Assembly: GCA_963970005.1 (NCBI GenBank)
Contig: CAXAMN010022917.1
Coordinates: 1,063,546 to 1,127,545, forward strand
Reading direction: 5' to 3'
DNA: 64,000 bases
DNA from: Durusdinium trenchii
Lineage: Eukaryota; Sar; Dinophyceae; Suessiales; Symbiodiniaceae
Position numbers and translations under genes: made by a program. The notes beneath the pieces were generated by a model. It did no database searches. It worked only from the letters and a program-made list of their open reading frames with translations, and was not told where the DNA came from. This document shows, in pieces, positions 30,501 to 43,235 of the stretch; within the stretch, counting starts at the first letter, position 1; the number at the start of each line of letters is the position of its first letter.

Positions 30501-30650
30501 CGGGGATGTTGGGTTTGACCCACAACCATGAGGTGAAACAATCGATTCATAATCCCCCCCTTTCCGTTTGGATTGAACAACCCATATAGAGGTTTAGCGG
30601 TTTCATTGATCAACAGTCTACATTAAAGGCCGGCAAACCCTTCACGATTT
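24600..30650. other. no confident gene
   Basis: Anonymous sequence. Poly-pyrimidine/AT-rich stretches lie at 24610-25030. Short open frames are found on both strands, but none has sustained coding character or matched splice sites. A dispersed 18-bp word (TACGTGGATGGCATGGCC) occurs at about 27592-27620, with an inverted part near 27650. A CA dinucleotide run lies near 29729-29742. GGTTCCGG/CGGAACCG-rich patches occur (e.g. 28090-28150). Confidence 0.4.
27588..27665. repeat. dispersed TACGTGGATGGCATGGCC repeat with inverted arm
   Basis: TACGTGGATGGCATGGCC is followed 20 bases on by ATGTGGATGGCATGACC, and then by the partial reverse complement TGCCATCCACGTAA near 27650. The same context (ACGTGGATGGCATGGCC ... 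AGTACCAAACAGG) recurs at 53476-53521, so this is a dispersed family. Confidence 0.5.
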
Positions 30651-30654
30651 TCCT

Positions 30655-31142
30655 TCATCGATGGCTTCTTCCAAAGGCGTCCCGTTCGCTTGGAGTTTTG
30701 GCGCCAAGCTGCACCACCAAGCATAAATCAGATGCGACAGACACCACAGTTGGGGTTGTAATCAAAGGGTCTGTAATACTTGCTGCTCTGGCATCAATGT
30801 CGTAGCAAGTGAGCCATGCATCAAACCTCAGGCCGCAGGCCGCGTTGTTGTGACCAAAGCAAAGCCATGAGCTTTTGTATAAACAATATGACTGCGACCG
30901 CGTAGCAAGACAACAATTGCAGTCACATTGGCCAAATAATTGTCGTTTATCAAAGAGTGCGCCACGGCACAAATCCTGCCGTCGCGATGACAGTCGTTCA
31001 ATCGAAGGTTGACGATCAAAGGCCGGGGGTGGTTGAGAAGGGGCGATCGCCAATCAGCCAAAACATCACACATCGTTTTCCCTGGGAACTGGCTTCTCAT
31101 CAGAACTTTGAATGAAGCTGTGTCAAATTGCGATGACACCAA
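30655..31142 (-). pseudogene. unknown coding segment in two overlapping frames
   Basis: From 31142 the minus strand reads DTASFKVLMRSQFPGKTMCD, RPLIVNLRLNDCHRDGRICA and AHSLINDNYLANVTAIVVLL. Around 30850 the protein character moves, within a few bases, to a second frame (GHNNAACGLRFDAWLTCYDI, then TPTVVSVASDLCLVVQLGAK) ending at 30655. The sharp handover suggests a single indel and not an intron. I do not recognise the family. It could be a fragment of another mobile element or a decayed gene. Confidence 0.42.
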
Positions 31143-31464
31143 GAATATCTAGAATATCTACCTGCAAAAGTCACTCCATAAGGATCCATAAGGAATTAAT
31201 TGAAAGGATTCTCCAGGTGGTTCTCCCTTTGGACATGAAAAAAACAAAAGAGTGCAGTTCATCCAAAGAACCGGACTTAAATGGATGCAAACAGCTTGTT
31301 TGGCCGAAGAAGCTTTGAGGCCCCACATGGCACACTGCCATCTGTGGCCTTTCAAAAACAGATTGCATCCATTCAAGTCCATCTCTCCCTCGTGGCATCT
31401 GTCGAATGTCATGGGATGGCACGCGATACTTGCAACATCGAACACCCGAAACACTCGTCTCAAC

Positions 31465-31530
31465 GCTATTAGTAACAAGTGCCACGCTAGTAGTAACAGG
31501 TGCCTTACTAGTAGTAACAAGAAGCTATTA
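31465..31530. repeat. dispersed CTAGTAGTAAC-type repeat
   Basis: Three units: ATTAGTAACAAGTGCCACG, CTAGTAGTAACAGGTGCC and ACTAGTAGTAACAAGAAGC. Nearly identical to 4308-4388, 27 kb away. Confidence 0.65.
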
Positions 31531-31534
31531 GTTA

Positions 31535-34500
31535 CTCTTCAAAGCTCGTTACGAATTCATGTACAAAACACGATTCCGGGTCGCCGGAATCCAACAGAAC
31601 ACCTCCTCCCCCTCCAGAGTCCTCGCCATGATCCATCCCCTGGATTGATGTTCTGACAAGGAGGACACGATCGGCTTGGTCCCAGCTTTGATAAAGTCGC
31701 CCAAGGCGGGATTCACCTGCGATCCTGAGGCGGGGCTGGGAGGCCGCCGGCCCGGCCCGGCCGGCTCGGCCCGGCTGTGACCTTTTCTGAAAAGGCAAGC
31801 GAACGGTGGGGACCCTGCGCCGGCCGTTTGCTCAGTCAGTTTCAGATTGTTTTGGGGCTTGGACTGGTGAGGGTGCAGTTAGTACTGTGTATATATATAT
31901 ATATCGATGTTCGGGATGGTTTTGGGGGTTTGGATCTTTTTGGGGGTTGCATCGAGAGACTGTCCCCCTGTTCTCAAACACACCAGTTGTTTCTTTTTGG
32001 GATAGTTTTTGAAATGCCTAACGAAGCATTGTTTTGATATGAACGATTCCAAAACACACACTGATCGAAGGCCCCTCCGAAAAGGAAAAAATCACACACG
32101 CTGTTCTGCCGTTCCGCCAGTTCTGCCGATACCAAGTGACTCCTTCTGCCAGCCACATCTGGACTGATGGCAATACTTCCAAGGCCTTGGCGATGGTATT
32201 GGGTCGACATGCCTTTGCACAGTGCGCAAAGTGTTGGAACTTGTACACACTCATCCAGACTCATCCAACAGCTAGTAAGCTGGAGCCAACCTGACTATAT
32301 ATGGAAATCTATATTTTATTATAATCGTTTATAATAAATTGACTTTTTGGATGACCGGATGACCGGGGACGCACCCCTACTCTTGCCACCCGGTGGATGC
32401 AACAGAATGTACTCTTTGCTAGTGAAGGAGCTGGCACTTGAACCGCTCCTGGACAGCTGATCCTTGCAAACAGGTGCGCGACCCGGGATGACCGGGCATC
32501 CAAAGTGAACATCCACATCGGCAGGAAGCAATTCATATGCGAATCAACTGAGATCATTCGGGTTCGTACCCATAACAACAAGTCAACAGCCAACAGCTGC
32601 GGAAACGCCTCGCAGCTTCAAAACATCCAAACATTAATGGTTATATAGGCAGTTCGACGGCAAGTTCGATGTTGAGAGCCCTCCCCCTTTTTTTCGACGT
32701 AACGTCGCACGCTCTGAAAACATCTGAACACCATGAGACACGTCACGTCTTCTCTTCCCCCATGCAACGCCCGGTTCCGCACCACCGAGTGGTCCGGTCA
32801 CGCGTCGTCGTTCTTTGGCGGAGCGACCCGGGTCGAAGCCTCTTAGGATGACTCATATAACATCCTATCATTGAAATGACATCCTATATGCTACTGTCCT
32901 CTTAGGATGACTCCTTAGCAAGGGAAATGGACAGTAGCCTCTTGCAAGGCTATTTTCCCCTGCAACCCTGGACACCGTGCTCGTTGGAGTGAGTGTAACC
33001 CAGCTGAACATACGTAGTTTTATGAACCGAGTTATCCTCTTTTTGCGGCTGGATTTGAGATTTGATGCCACCCTCAGCCCGAGTCCAAATAGTTACCATG
33101 TTGTTCCAGTTTTGAGTCATTTTCGTGGGTGAGAGGATATGTGTTTTTCTTATCTTTTCTTTGTGTTGGCATACCAATTTTACTTTACGCATCTTTCCTC
33201 AACGGTTTTTTTTGGTTCTCACGACCTTCGGTACCGTGCGCTGCTTCGGTTCCCGTGGGATCCTCCGCGATGCGATCCTCGAGCCCGTTCGGGGGAGGAG
33301 TGCCCGTTCGGTCGGTGGGTTTCGCTGGGATTCCAAGCGATCAACTCAATCATTGGAGTGGTTGGAATCCAACGCGGCTGGGCGGACGAGGGACCAGGGT
33401 TCACTTGGATGGACCTCTCTCGCAGAACGCCCCAAGTCGCCCCCGAGTGAAAAAAGACGTCGGTAACGGTCACTCACGTCGCAACTCCCTTCCATGTCGG
33501 GGGTGTTAACGTCACCGGTTTCCTATTGGTTTCAGGTCCCTGGGGGGGTGAGCTCCGTCCATCGTCCGTCCTCGGACTCGCCGGAGGCGTCGGGATCGGA
33601 ATAGGAACGATCTCCTTGGATCCGAAAGGATCTCAATGGTGTGGAGTCATTCCATCCCTCCATTTCCCGGATATGGCAACTATCAGATATGGCAATCAAT
33701 TCTGAAAGAGATCCCCAAATAGAAAGGCAAATTCATGTGATCTATTGCGTATATCCATGTATATCCCAAGGCGAATCCATCGCTTCTATCTATGTGAGAT
33801 TGTTGCATGGAAAAAGTGACTCGCTCCACTTGTGGAACGATGGGAATGATGGAACATATGCACAGTTGCGTCCAACTGGGCAAGCATCTTTGATTCTACT
33901 CTCGAAAAAGGCACCCAATCTATATACATCTATAGAAGCTTTTCCAAGCACAATTCACACCTTCCTCTGAACAGAATTCAAAAAAAAGAACATGCTCTAT
34001 TTAATGGCACCAATGTAGGCAATTCAAAACCTTCGGTTCTTCTCTCCAAGACATGCCATCGGGTGGTCAATCCAAGGTACTTGATCGCTTCTTCTTCTTC
34101 TTGGCCTCCCGTGCGACGTTTTCATGGAATCGAGAAAAACAGGTCTTTCATTCACTCCCTTCAGCTACCAGATGCTACCATGCAAAAACCCATCGGTTTT
34201 TTGCTCCTGCCGCCGCACCTTAGGAGTGGAAGATAGCGCACTTCTGGAGTTTCGAGATCCTGGAGAAAGAGATCCAGCCGACTTCAGGCTGCCTCCGGAG
34301 AAGGGCCGTGGAGTCGTGGAGACCGTGATGGACGCAGGTGAGGCTTCAACCGATGCGGTGATGGACGTGATCAATTGACACAGTGGATCAACGCTTAGCA
34401 ACATGATGAAGATTTGCCCCAGCCCTCACTGCCCTCACCTTCAATTTCCAGAAAGATTGACCTGGTTTTGTAAAACAATGCTTGCTGCTTGTTTGGGATT

Positions 34501-36390
34501 CAGACCATTATATAACACAATAGTTGGCCAGGAATCTGTTCAACCTGACAATCCTACCAGGAGTTCCTATTGGATTCAGTCTGTGGCAGGTGTTATCACA
34601 CGAACGGCCCTCGACCTCGGTGACCACCGAAACGACCACGGTGGCTGCTTTTCATTGGCTTTTGCACTTTCCTGAATCAAAGATATCAACGGGTCTTTGT
34701 ATTCCAAGCTCCCTCGAAACAACGGGATCTCTTATATAGTTTAAACATGTTTAAACATCCTTGAATCAATGAGATCCTGATTTGGGGGAGCATGTGGACC
34801 GTGGAATGACACATTCGATCACATTCGATCTTTCATTTCGACATCGACGTCGCCAATCCTTCTTCCATGACATCATCCAGTTGCATGCTGACCGGCCAGA
34901 AGCCTGAGAGGACATGCTGGTGCATCTATCATCTGCTATGTACTGTACACAAATATGCTGCAAGCACTGCAAATGTGTTGCGAGCGGGGAAACATCGTTT
35001 CATTGGTGCTCCCGGCTCGAAAACTTGTTCCTCCTTGAACATATATTAATATATATATATATATTTTTTTTAACTTTCCAGCAAACAACCTGATTTGGAG
35101 ATATTTGGAGCTGCTGCATGCAGAACATCTCTTCACTGGAATTGCCAAATGCACTTGAATATACTTGAATGTCCCGTTGCTGTAGAGAGCCTGTCCATAC
35201 CTGTAGGACCGCAAATCCTCTTCAATCTTGGACATCTTTGTGCGCTCCTGCTATCTCCTGCTACTTTACAAACATTTGGAGGCCATCACTAGTAGGTTGG
35301 GGATCCCAACGTTGCCCGCCTTCTCCCACTGTTGCGTCCAGGGCACGAGACTTGAGGGTGCGCTGGGCAGTTCCCCAAAGCGGTTCGACGTGGAGAAACG
35401 CTGAAGTCGACGTGAAACCACGGTGGACTCGGCGTGAAACCACATGGCACACTGGATGGATCGGAAAGATTCTGTTCCTATCTTTTCCTCATCACCCCTT
35501 CATCCTTCATCTCGTATCGGTTTTGAGCTCTCACGTGGGGTCGATCAATGTGTCGGCATGCGTCGGCTCAAAACAAGTAATTAGACTAAAACACACGGTC
35601 ACAACAATTTACAGAATAGTCACTGACAACTCCCAAGGCCTTGCCCATCCCATGCGACACATCTAAAGGACATCTGAATCTCGGAGATTAGATATGTCAC
35701 GATGTGTCGCTCCTCAAAATGACATTGAGGCTGTACCTTTAGGCTTCAGGGGAACACCTGTCCAGGCACACCTGCTTGTAAAACTCAGAAAACATCCCAA
35801 TGAAATCTGCCTCTCACCTCCAGGTCATGTCGCCCCATGCCCTCCACGCGCTGTGCGCGGCCCTGCACGCCGTTTTTGTCACTGTCCCACATCTGCCATG
35901 AGCGCGGTGAACTCATCTGACAGCTGCCTGCTTGCATGGGCACGGAAGGGTTGACCGTTGGCGCATCGCCAAACTGGTTGACCGTTGGCTCATTTGGTGG
36001 TGCGACACATGTGGCTGAATGGCCTATCAAAGTCAACCTCAGAGGGTGAAACGGGCGGTTTTGACCTGGTTTTCATCTCCGTGACCGGACCCAGAGAGAG
36101 AGGGAACGGCTTCTCTGAAGACCAGACCAGCCAACTGCGGACCGCAAACAGTACTGCAAACATAGTACTACTGTAGTTCTACTCCCTACATGGTATCTAG
36201 ATCCTAAAACATGTGGGTCTGGAATGGTTTCGCTGAAAAAAACATCCAACGCAACTTGCGACTCCAGAGCATCCTAGACCCCGTGGCATTCACTCAGAAA
36301 TACTGGTCAAAAAGTTGTTTGTTTTTTCCGGTAGAACTCCAAACATATCCAAACCTCTGGAATGAATTCTAGAATGGTCGGAACAACATT
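31535..36390. other. no confident gene
   Basis: Anonymous sequence with TA dinucleotide runs at about 31890-31905 and 35045-35065. A single 21-bp family unit lies at 35275-35300. GC-rich patches with CGGT/ACCG words lie near 33220-33620. I see no exon with matched splice signals. Confidence 0.4.
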
Positions 36391-36859
36391 ATTAATCAAA
36401 AATCAAGGTCTGGAAGAACATGAATCGACGGCATAAAGGAACAACGAGAAAAACGCATCTGTCGTTCCAGTATTTGCAATGATTGCACGCCCTGCCCCCC
36501 CCCGAAGGATCAATGTGCACCAGAACTTCAGCATCATGATGCAATATTGTCATGTACAAAATTCTGCCAACATGGATGTAGGTGTCATGCAAGTATACAC
36601 TGCGCATCTCAGCAACCGATTTTAATGTGGCTGAACTTTTGCCAAGAGGATCCGATAGTGATGAACGGTGTAAGGTCAAGGGTTTTATTTCAAAATTATT
36701 CAACTTCCAGGGCTGGGAAAGCATTGCTCAACCAACAAGGACAAAAACAAAGCACCAACAAAATATGTACCACAACACCATGTAAAACCACACATCCCTG
36801 GCTATGTGAGTTTCTTCAGGTCATCGTGAACTTTGACGCAAACTTCTTCAGGGGGTATC

Positions 36860-37290
36860 TACTTGATCAGAACCTCTCCAGCCTGCTGCTTGGCCAGCAA
36901 ATTGTCAAATGATCTTGCTCTTTGAAGCGACAGGAACTCGCCATAAAACATAATAGATCATAACAATAAACAAGTCTATCTCAGTGCACATCAGGAAACC
37001 CAGCTTGACACACAATGGGCGACTCAAACACTCACCCGCCTTGATGGATTTGTAGCCTCTGATTTTGCCTGTTGACAAGGCAACTTGGACCTTTTCCATC
37101 CATTACGAGGCACTGGAGAAGGGAATAGAAGGGAGAAGAGGCTTCTGTACACTCTTGCAGCGAGTCATGCAAGGCTTTCCCTTGGCCGACATCGACCAAT
37201 GCGCAAGGCTCCCCCCACCTTCTCTGCAACAGCAATTCGGCGCAACAGCTCCTTTTTGGCAGACTGCACCTGGGACATCAGGCTGTTGAA
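36860..37290 (-). CDS. small coiled-coil protein, partial gene model
   Basis: Two coding-like stretches on the minus strand. Around 37200-37285 the reading is SLMSQVQSAKKELLRRIAVA and then EKVGGALR, clearly amphipathic. Near 36860-36905 a frame ends with FDNLLAKQQAGEVLIK and a stop. Segments between them (e.g. KVQVALSTGKIRGYKSIKAG near 37050-37095) also look coding but in other frames, so small introns must separate them. No family recognised. Confidence 0.38.
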
Positions 37291-38212
37291 GCAGGGAACA
37301 AGTCTTGTAGAGCTCCTTCAAACATGTAACATCTACTCCATGGTGAGACTCTCCTTGGAACCCTGAAGAATCACCCTGGAACACAGTTTGTAACATGTTG
37401 CAAACGTGCATCATCTCTCCTTGCTGGCACCGTCCGGCCAGTTTTCAGCCGTTGAAATGGGTGGAACGTCCCATCATCTCCATCTAGTGACTCTAGTGGT
37501 CTTGGGATGTCAACCCCCGTATGATGCCAGACTCTTTCCCCAGTCTTCCTATCACCCCTCCCCAGGACTTGGCCCAGTCTGACTCGTGACTCCTCTGACT
37601 CGTCCCAGTTCTTGGGAGGTCCAGATGTCCCGGTCCCCGCCTGCTCTTGAGTCCCGGGTCCAATGAGGGCCAAGAGTTCCCCACTCTTCGGCGGCATCAG
37701 GGCGATCATCACGTTACCGCACGGCTCCCGCACCTGGTGGACGGAGCCGCCGGGGGTGCGGTACCGTGCCCGGCCCGCGGTGGCAGTGGTGTAGTACCGT
37801 GTTACCGTGTTGGGTTTGGTCTGAAGCAAGAACATGTCTATACCAATGCTCGACTTTTTTTGATACAGATCCCGATTTGGTCATGGACGAAGTCAACCAT
37901 CCCAAATCGGATGTCACAGGTGAACAGTGAAGTTATTTCTGGAGGATAGTCTCAATGGCTTGTATGGCAAGAGGGACCAGCTCTCCAACTTTAATTGAAC
38001 AATTTGGAGAGTTGATGCCTTGGCTGGACGTGGAACAAATCCCACGATCCCTGCTTTTGGGCCGGTCCCTCAAAAGTCACGACATGGAGGTGTAGATTGG
38101 GAATTTGCAAACAGCAAATCCTCCAACCACTGGGGTTTGTATACTGTAGTTTAGTTGGGTTGATCAAAAGGTCGACATAAGGCCTAGGTTCATTGAGAGC
38201 CTCTTATGTTTC

Positions 38213-38385
38213 TTGCGAAAGCTTTTTTCGAGTTCGCGAACGTATCTTTTTCACGAAAGATCTGCGAAGATTGGTATGTGGAACCAACCAAGCCAAGAAG
38301 AATTCTAGCATATATACTGGCCGGCAAAAGTTACACATGGGTTCGTCAAAGATTCGCGAAAGTAAAGATCTGTTTCGCGAAGAAT
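38213..38385. repeat. cluster of TTCGCGAA / CGAAAG words
   Basis: The palindrome TTCGCGAA occurs at about 38233, 38353 and 38374. TTGCGAAAGC, TCACGAAAGATC and TCTGCGAAGATT lie between them. CGAAAG is the core of the reverse complement of the CTTTCGCC motif clustered at 61065-61839. Function unknown. Confidence 0.45.
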
Positions 38386-38664
38386 GGAGTTCACGGCGTT
38401 TCCGTAAGAAGGAACTTGGATCAACCACCATGTCCGCTTTTCCTCGAATTTCTCTGTTCAACAGCCACCTGCTGGCTTGCTTTCATTGACCTTTCCTAGG
38501 TCCTAGGCCGTCCGTGAACGGTCTCCTCTCCGCCCAGGAGTGCCACTTAAGCCCTCATTGGTGGACTGGTGGCACGCGTTCCCGTGATGTTCCAGTGAGT
38601 GGTTCCTGGACGTTCCTGGAACTCCAAGTCAAAACCACCTTATGTTGGGTACGAATGCAAAAAA

Positions 38665-38732
38665 AGCTGGAGGCCATCGCTCTTAGGTTGGAAGCCATTG
38701 CTACTAGGTTGGAGGCCATTGCTATCAGGCTC
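38665..38732 (+). repeat. 21-bp tandem repeat (LEAIASR-type)
   Basis: Three units, e.g. GGTTGGAGGCCATTGCTATC. Same family as 7030-7120. Confidence 0.75.
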
Positions 38733-39539
38733 CTTTTGCTGTTTTCCTCCCAAACCTCGATCTGACGCATCGCGCCGGCCTTGGGCAGATCTCGGCCGTT
38801 GGGTCCGAGCGCAGCACACAGGAGTGGCTCCGGAATGGACACCTCTTCCTGGAGGTGGTGGCAAAGAAGGGATCCAATTCGGGTGGTCCAAAGGTGGTTC
38901 ACTCGTTTTCATCATCCGAACCAACAAATGAGCTCTGGACAACATCTATGACACATGATTTGGCCTGATTTTGCCTAATCCTCATGTGTGCCACCAGCAA
39001 CCTGTTTTGTAATCATTCGAGGGTATTATAGTGGGTGGGTTTCTACCATCATCAATCAATTCTACGGTTCTTGCTCACGGACTTCTTATGGACTATCAAT
39101 AACGTACAGGAAACACTGATGGAGTTAACATATGACCAGCAAGAAAGTCAATGTTCCTTATTGCCCTGCAGAGGACCACATGGACCCCTAAAACCACTGG
39201 GTTGTAGAGGACAATTGTCTTCCACTGGTCAATTCTCAGGTTCCATGTTGGTTTGCGGGAGAGTAGCCCTCGCTTTTTCTGCCGCACTTGTGCCGCTGAG
39301 TCTCCATGTGACCGCTCTCAGCCTCAGCCTTTGCTTTCCTTTCGGCCTGGAGGATGGGGGCATTTTCTCCAGGAAAACCAGCTCCTTTACCTCATTGCCT
39401 AGTGTTTTTATATCACCAACTCCAGTAAAATGAGGTCTTTGACCTGTAGGGCCTGAGTATTCAGAGGTCCACTGAAAGGTCCATGAGCAAAACACGCAGT
39501 TGTTCCTTCACGAAACAGCAGCGGGCCATCTTCCTTCAA

Positions 39540-40990
39540 CTGGTGGAGGACATTTTCTTGACTAGCAAAGGGCCCAACATTCCCTCATCAAAACGACGAA
39601 GAATGTGGAGATGCCAGGAGATGCACGCGAATGGCAGCACCTGGACAAATGACTTGTGGATATACGTACATGGACTACCTTCATGTTTGGGATGCTGACA
39701 TCCCAGTTGAAACAACAAATACCCTTCTGAAGCTCAAATCTTTGGCTTGGCTCTTCTGGACAAACTCTTTGGCGCTACTACTTGAGACTGAACATCTGTT
39801 CATAAACGGCCAAAGCCAAGTAGTAGCTCTCCATTGAGCTCACACCAAAAGACTGACTTCCAGCACCCTGGTTGAAGATCTCTTGCCTCAGCAAAGGGTT
39901 CAAAATGCAGCTCGATTTGCGAGACAGCCCTCCCAACAGCGTGCTCCGTACCGGAGATCTTGATCTCAGTGTCCTGCATCATTGAAAGCCTCAAACGGCT
40001 AAAAAAGGTGACATCTAACACAGTTTCAATCCAATATACATATTCTATCTATACAGGCATTCAGATTATATTCATGCGTTTCGTGACTCCTTCCTTTCCT
40101 TCAGGCGAGCCTTATAAAGGCTTTAGGACATGTAGAAGTTCTTCAATATTATGGCTGACCAACGATGTGCGTGCATAGTATGGTATGATTAGCTGATCTG
40201 GTAGGATCTGCTCCCTGAAAGCCTGAAAGCTACTTTGGGTGAGTTGGATGCATCTACAGTACAATGGATTCAATGGCACCAGTGAGTCCTTGGGCTTCAT
40301 GTCTACGGGCTGCACGCTGATGTTCACCATGCAATCCTCAATCGAACACAACAAAACAAGGCAACGCAAGGGTTGTACACAACTGATGTGCTTTGCCAAT
40401 CTGCTGCCGTTTGCCCTCAGCTGAACGAATTTGGGTCAGAGTCATAGTAATGATACTGGCCATTGGAAATTCACACTCAAGATGATGTGAACACATAAGC
40501 TCACATACAGACCCCCAAAGTGCGAACTGGAACTCGATTCGATCATGCGACATGTGTGGCCCCCAAAATTCTTGATAATTCTTGTATTGGAACATGCATA
40601 AACATGCGTTTTGGAAGGAAAAGAACCGGCACTGACGAACGGAGCGATCGGATGTTACGAACGGGGCTCCTGGCCTTACTACTAGGAACAAGGTTCGCTA
40701 CGTTCGGGGCTCCTGGCATTCGCGAACCGAACGGAGCGATCGGACGAACCGAAACGGGACCCCACGGTCATCGGACCCCGTCGGACGCCCAGCATCCGCC
40801 ATGACCTCCACGAGGCCACCCTCGTGTTGCAAAGGCCCCACGAAGGCCGTGGGCAAACACAGCACGCGCGACATCACACGCTCGGCCTTGAAGCGGAGCA
40901 CGGAACCCGAACGGAAGGAGAAGTGCCGGCAGCGGTGAGCGCGACAACGTGGTTTTGGGGTTTGAGGGGCTGGAGAAGGCCAGGTTTGGG
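39540..40990 (-). CDS. possible multi-exon gene, unknown product
   Basis: Several minus-strand stretches have protein character. About 40760-40930 has FKAERVMSRVLCLPTAFVGP and GLVEVMADAGRPTGSDDRG. About 40115-40340 has MVNISVQPVDMKPKDSLVPL and FREQILPDQLIIPYYARTSL. About 39800-40005 has EIKISGTEHAVGRAVSQIEL and CWKSVFWCELNGELLLGF. About 39545-39680 has FVQVLPFACISWHLHILRRF. They are ordered consistently for one gene, but I could not confirm splice joins and recognise no domain. Confidence 0.3.
40655..40740. repeat. dispersed CTAGTAGTAAC-type repeat, diverged
   Basis: GAACGGGGCTCCTGGCCTTAC, then TACTAGGAACAAGG, then TTCGGGGCTCCTGGCATTCG. The first part matches 3540-3610, where GCTCCTGGCCTTACTACTAG also occurs. 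Confidence 0.5.
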
Positions 40991-41334
40991 TCCCCTGAAG
41001 ATGATTTCCAGCACATATTTCTTTGATTGTTTTCTCATCCAATTGCCACGATGTCACCTTTCAGTGTAACATGAGACATTGCATGACATTGCAAACATTT
41101 GCGAACCATCGTTCTTTGGAGTTTCCCTCCGCCCACACACTGCGTCCTCTGCGCCCGCCTCGTCCACGTCCAGTGGCTGCGCGGCCGACAGCAGCGCCGT
41201 GGCCGCCGCTGCACCGCTGGCAAGGCGCTTGGACCTCGAGCGCTGGGAGCCTGCGAAGCTTCCGGCGGTGAACGCGCAAAACCCCGACGCGGCACTCGGG
41301 CTGGGCGAGGGAGGGGCTCCGGGCTTTTGGTTCC

Positions 41335-41660
41335 CGGATTGGTGTTTTCGGTTCCCGCGGTGTTTTTTCTTCCCGCGTTGGTGTTTTCGGTTCCAACGGT
41401 GTTTTTGGTTCCCAAGTGGGTTTTTGGTTCCCGCGCGGCGGTGTTTTCGGTGCCCGGCTCGGTTTTTTCAGTGCCCACGGGTGTTTTCAGTTCCTGTGAT
41501 GGTGTTTTCGGTTCCCGCCTTGCGTTGAAGAGGGAAAAAAAGGGCGGATGTTTTCGGTTCCCGCGTCCGGTGTTTTCGGTTCCCGCGTTCGGTGCGTTTA
41601 GGTCTCCGGTGTTTCGGGTTTTCGCGTCCGGTGTTTTCGGTTCCCGTGTCGGGTGTGCTG
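41335..41660. repeat. minisatellite, unit GGTGTTTTCGGTTCCCGCG
   Basis: About fourteen degenerate copies of a 19-24 bp unit (GGTGTTTTCGGTTCCCGCG). The array reads through in all frames and gives artefactual Val/Phe/Pro repeats. The reverse complement of the same unit forms a second array at 43555-43872. Confidence 0.75.
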
Positions 41661-41749
41661 TGATCCCGTGTGAAATGGTGGGAGTCTTGTGTTGTCGCGG
41701 GACAACGCGAAAGAATTTTTGTAAAAACACGAACAAACACGAACCACCA

Positions 41750-42000
41750 AAAGCTACCACCACCACCACCACCACGAACACCACGAACAACAGCAACAAC
41801 GACCACAACAACAACAACGACAACAACAACAACAACAGCCACAACAACCACAACGACGACGACGACGACCAACAACGACGACCAACAACGATCAACAAAC
41901 AACATGCGAAAATCGACGACAACAACAACACCACCACCAACAACAACAACAACAACAACTACTACGACAACGACAACAGACACAACCGCGACAGCGACAA
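41750..42000. repeat. CAA/CCA/CGA trinucleotide-rich low-complexity tract
   Basis: Long runs of CCACCACCACCACC, CAACAACAACAACGACAAC and GACGACGACGACGACC. Open frames here (Thr, Asn or Val runs) follow from composition. Confidence 0.8.
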
Positions 42001-42704
42001 GAACTTGGCGGCAACGTTGCGCCAGTGTGGCTGAATGAAATTGGTGTCCAAGCCAATGGAAGAAAAGCAACGCTTCAGCATGGTTGCCAAAGCAGGAAGT
42101 GGGCAAATCTTTTTGAACCCCAGCGTCACAACAGCTAAGTCCCGCTGCACACGGACATCAAACTAGCATTCACACGACCTGCGTCGACGTTGGCCTCAGA
42201 TGCGCGCGCAAGCTCACAACATGAAACCGACAAGCCGTAGAGAGAGGCTGCAGAAGGCGACAATGCAACTTGTTAACCACAGTGACGTGTAAGTGACGCG
42301 TGACGGCAAGTGGCTTTGGGAAATGAACGTAAACATGTGCAGCAAAGCATGCAAAAAAAAGTTGGAGCCCTGCAGACCAAGCTTCCACTTACTTCTTGGC
42401 GCCAGCACAGCAGTAAAGGACTGGCTGCATGGCATGCGATCATTTGATACATTCGCCACACGGTCATGAAGGGGCTGTTGCGCGGGTACCTTGGAAGACG
42501 GCCAGGCCACTTCCATACGCCTCTCCTGCCAGTGTGAGTAGCAAAACATCGATTGCAGACTCTGAAGACAAACATGCAATTGAATGGAGTGGAGGAGTCT
42601 AGAGCAAGCTTTTGGCGCACGAGCCTCGTCGCGCACCGGCTCATCCTGACAAGGCAGAATGAGCAACGCAGGACAGGCGACAAAGAAGGACAGGCGGCAA
42701 AGAA

Positions 42705-42895
42705 GAACCGCCGCAGCAGCAGCGGCAGCACCACCAGCAGCAGCAACAGCAGCAACCGCATCCAGCAACAGCAACAGCAACAGAAGCAACAGCAGCAACA
42801 ACAACAACAACAGAAACAACATGAAACAACCGCGACAGCGACAGGAACAGCGGTCGCAAGAACAGCGGGAACAGCAACAGCCAGCACAGCAGTAA
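42705..42895. repeat. CAG/CAA trinucleotide-rich low-complexity tract
   Basis: Runs such as AGCAGCAGCGGCAGCACC and CAACAGCAGCAACAACAACA. Gln/Ser/Ala runs on one strand and Leu/Val runs on the other are composition artefacts. Confidence 0.8.
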
Positions 42896-43235
42896 GCACG
42901 GACAAGAGCGAAACTACGTGCTGCAGAACCAAACAGTACTGCTGCAGCTGGGGGCCAAACGACCGCGAAGCGGAGGAATCCAACCTGGTAGGCTCAGATT
43001 TAGCAGCGCAAAGCTAAGTAAGCAGAAGCAGCTGCAATTAAGCTACAGGATGGTGTTTTCACTGTAAGGGCACAGTGCTGGCGCAAATAGTCTTTGGCGG
43101 TCCAGCACCAGTTGGCCTCGTACAAGGTTACATGCCAAATTGTAACGGTATGGTAGGAGCGAAACATGACATGATAGATAAGTTTGTACCACCTGCCTCG
43201 TCTTCTTCGCTGAGGTTCTCCCAGCGCGTCATGGC

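Noticed and set aside
41035-42106. Long open frames on both strands (Val/Phe/Pro, Thr/Asn or Leu/Val repeats)
   Set aside because: They follow the minisatellite and CAA/CCA microsatellite, and open frames in several registers are expected.
42214-42983. Leu/Val-rich and Gln-rich open frames
   Set aside because: Produced by the CAG/CAA tract at 42705-42895.
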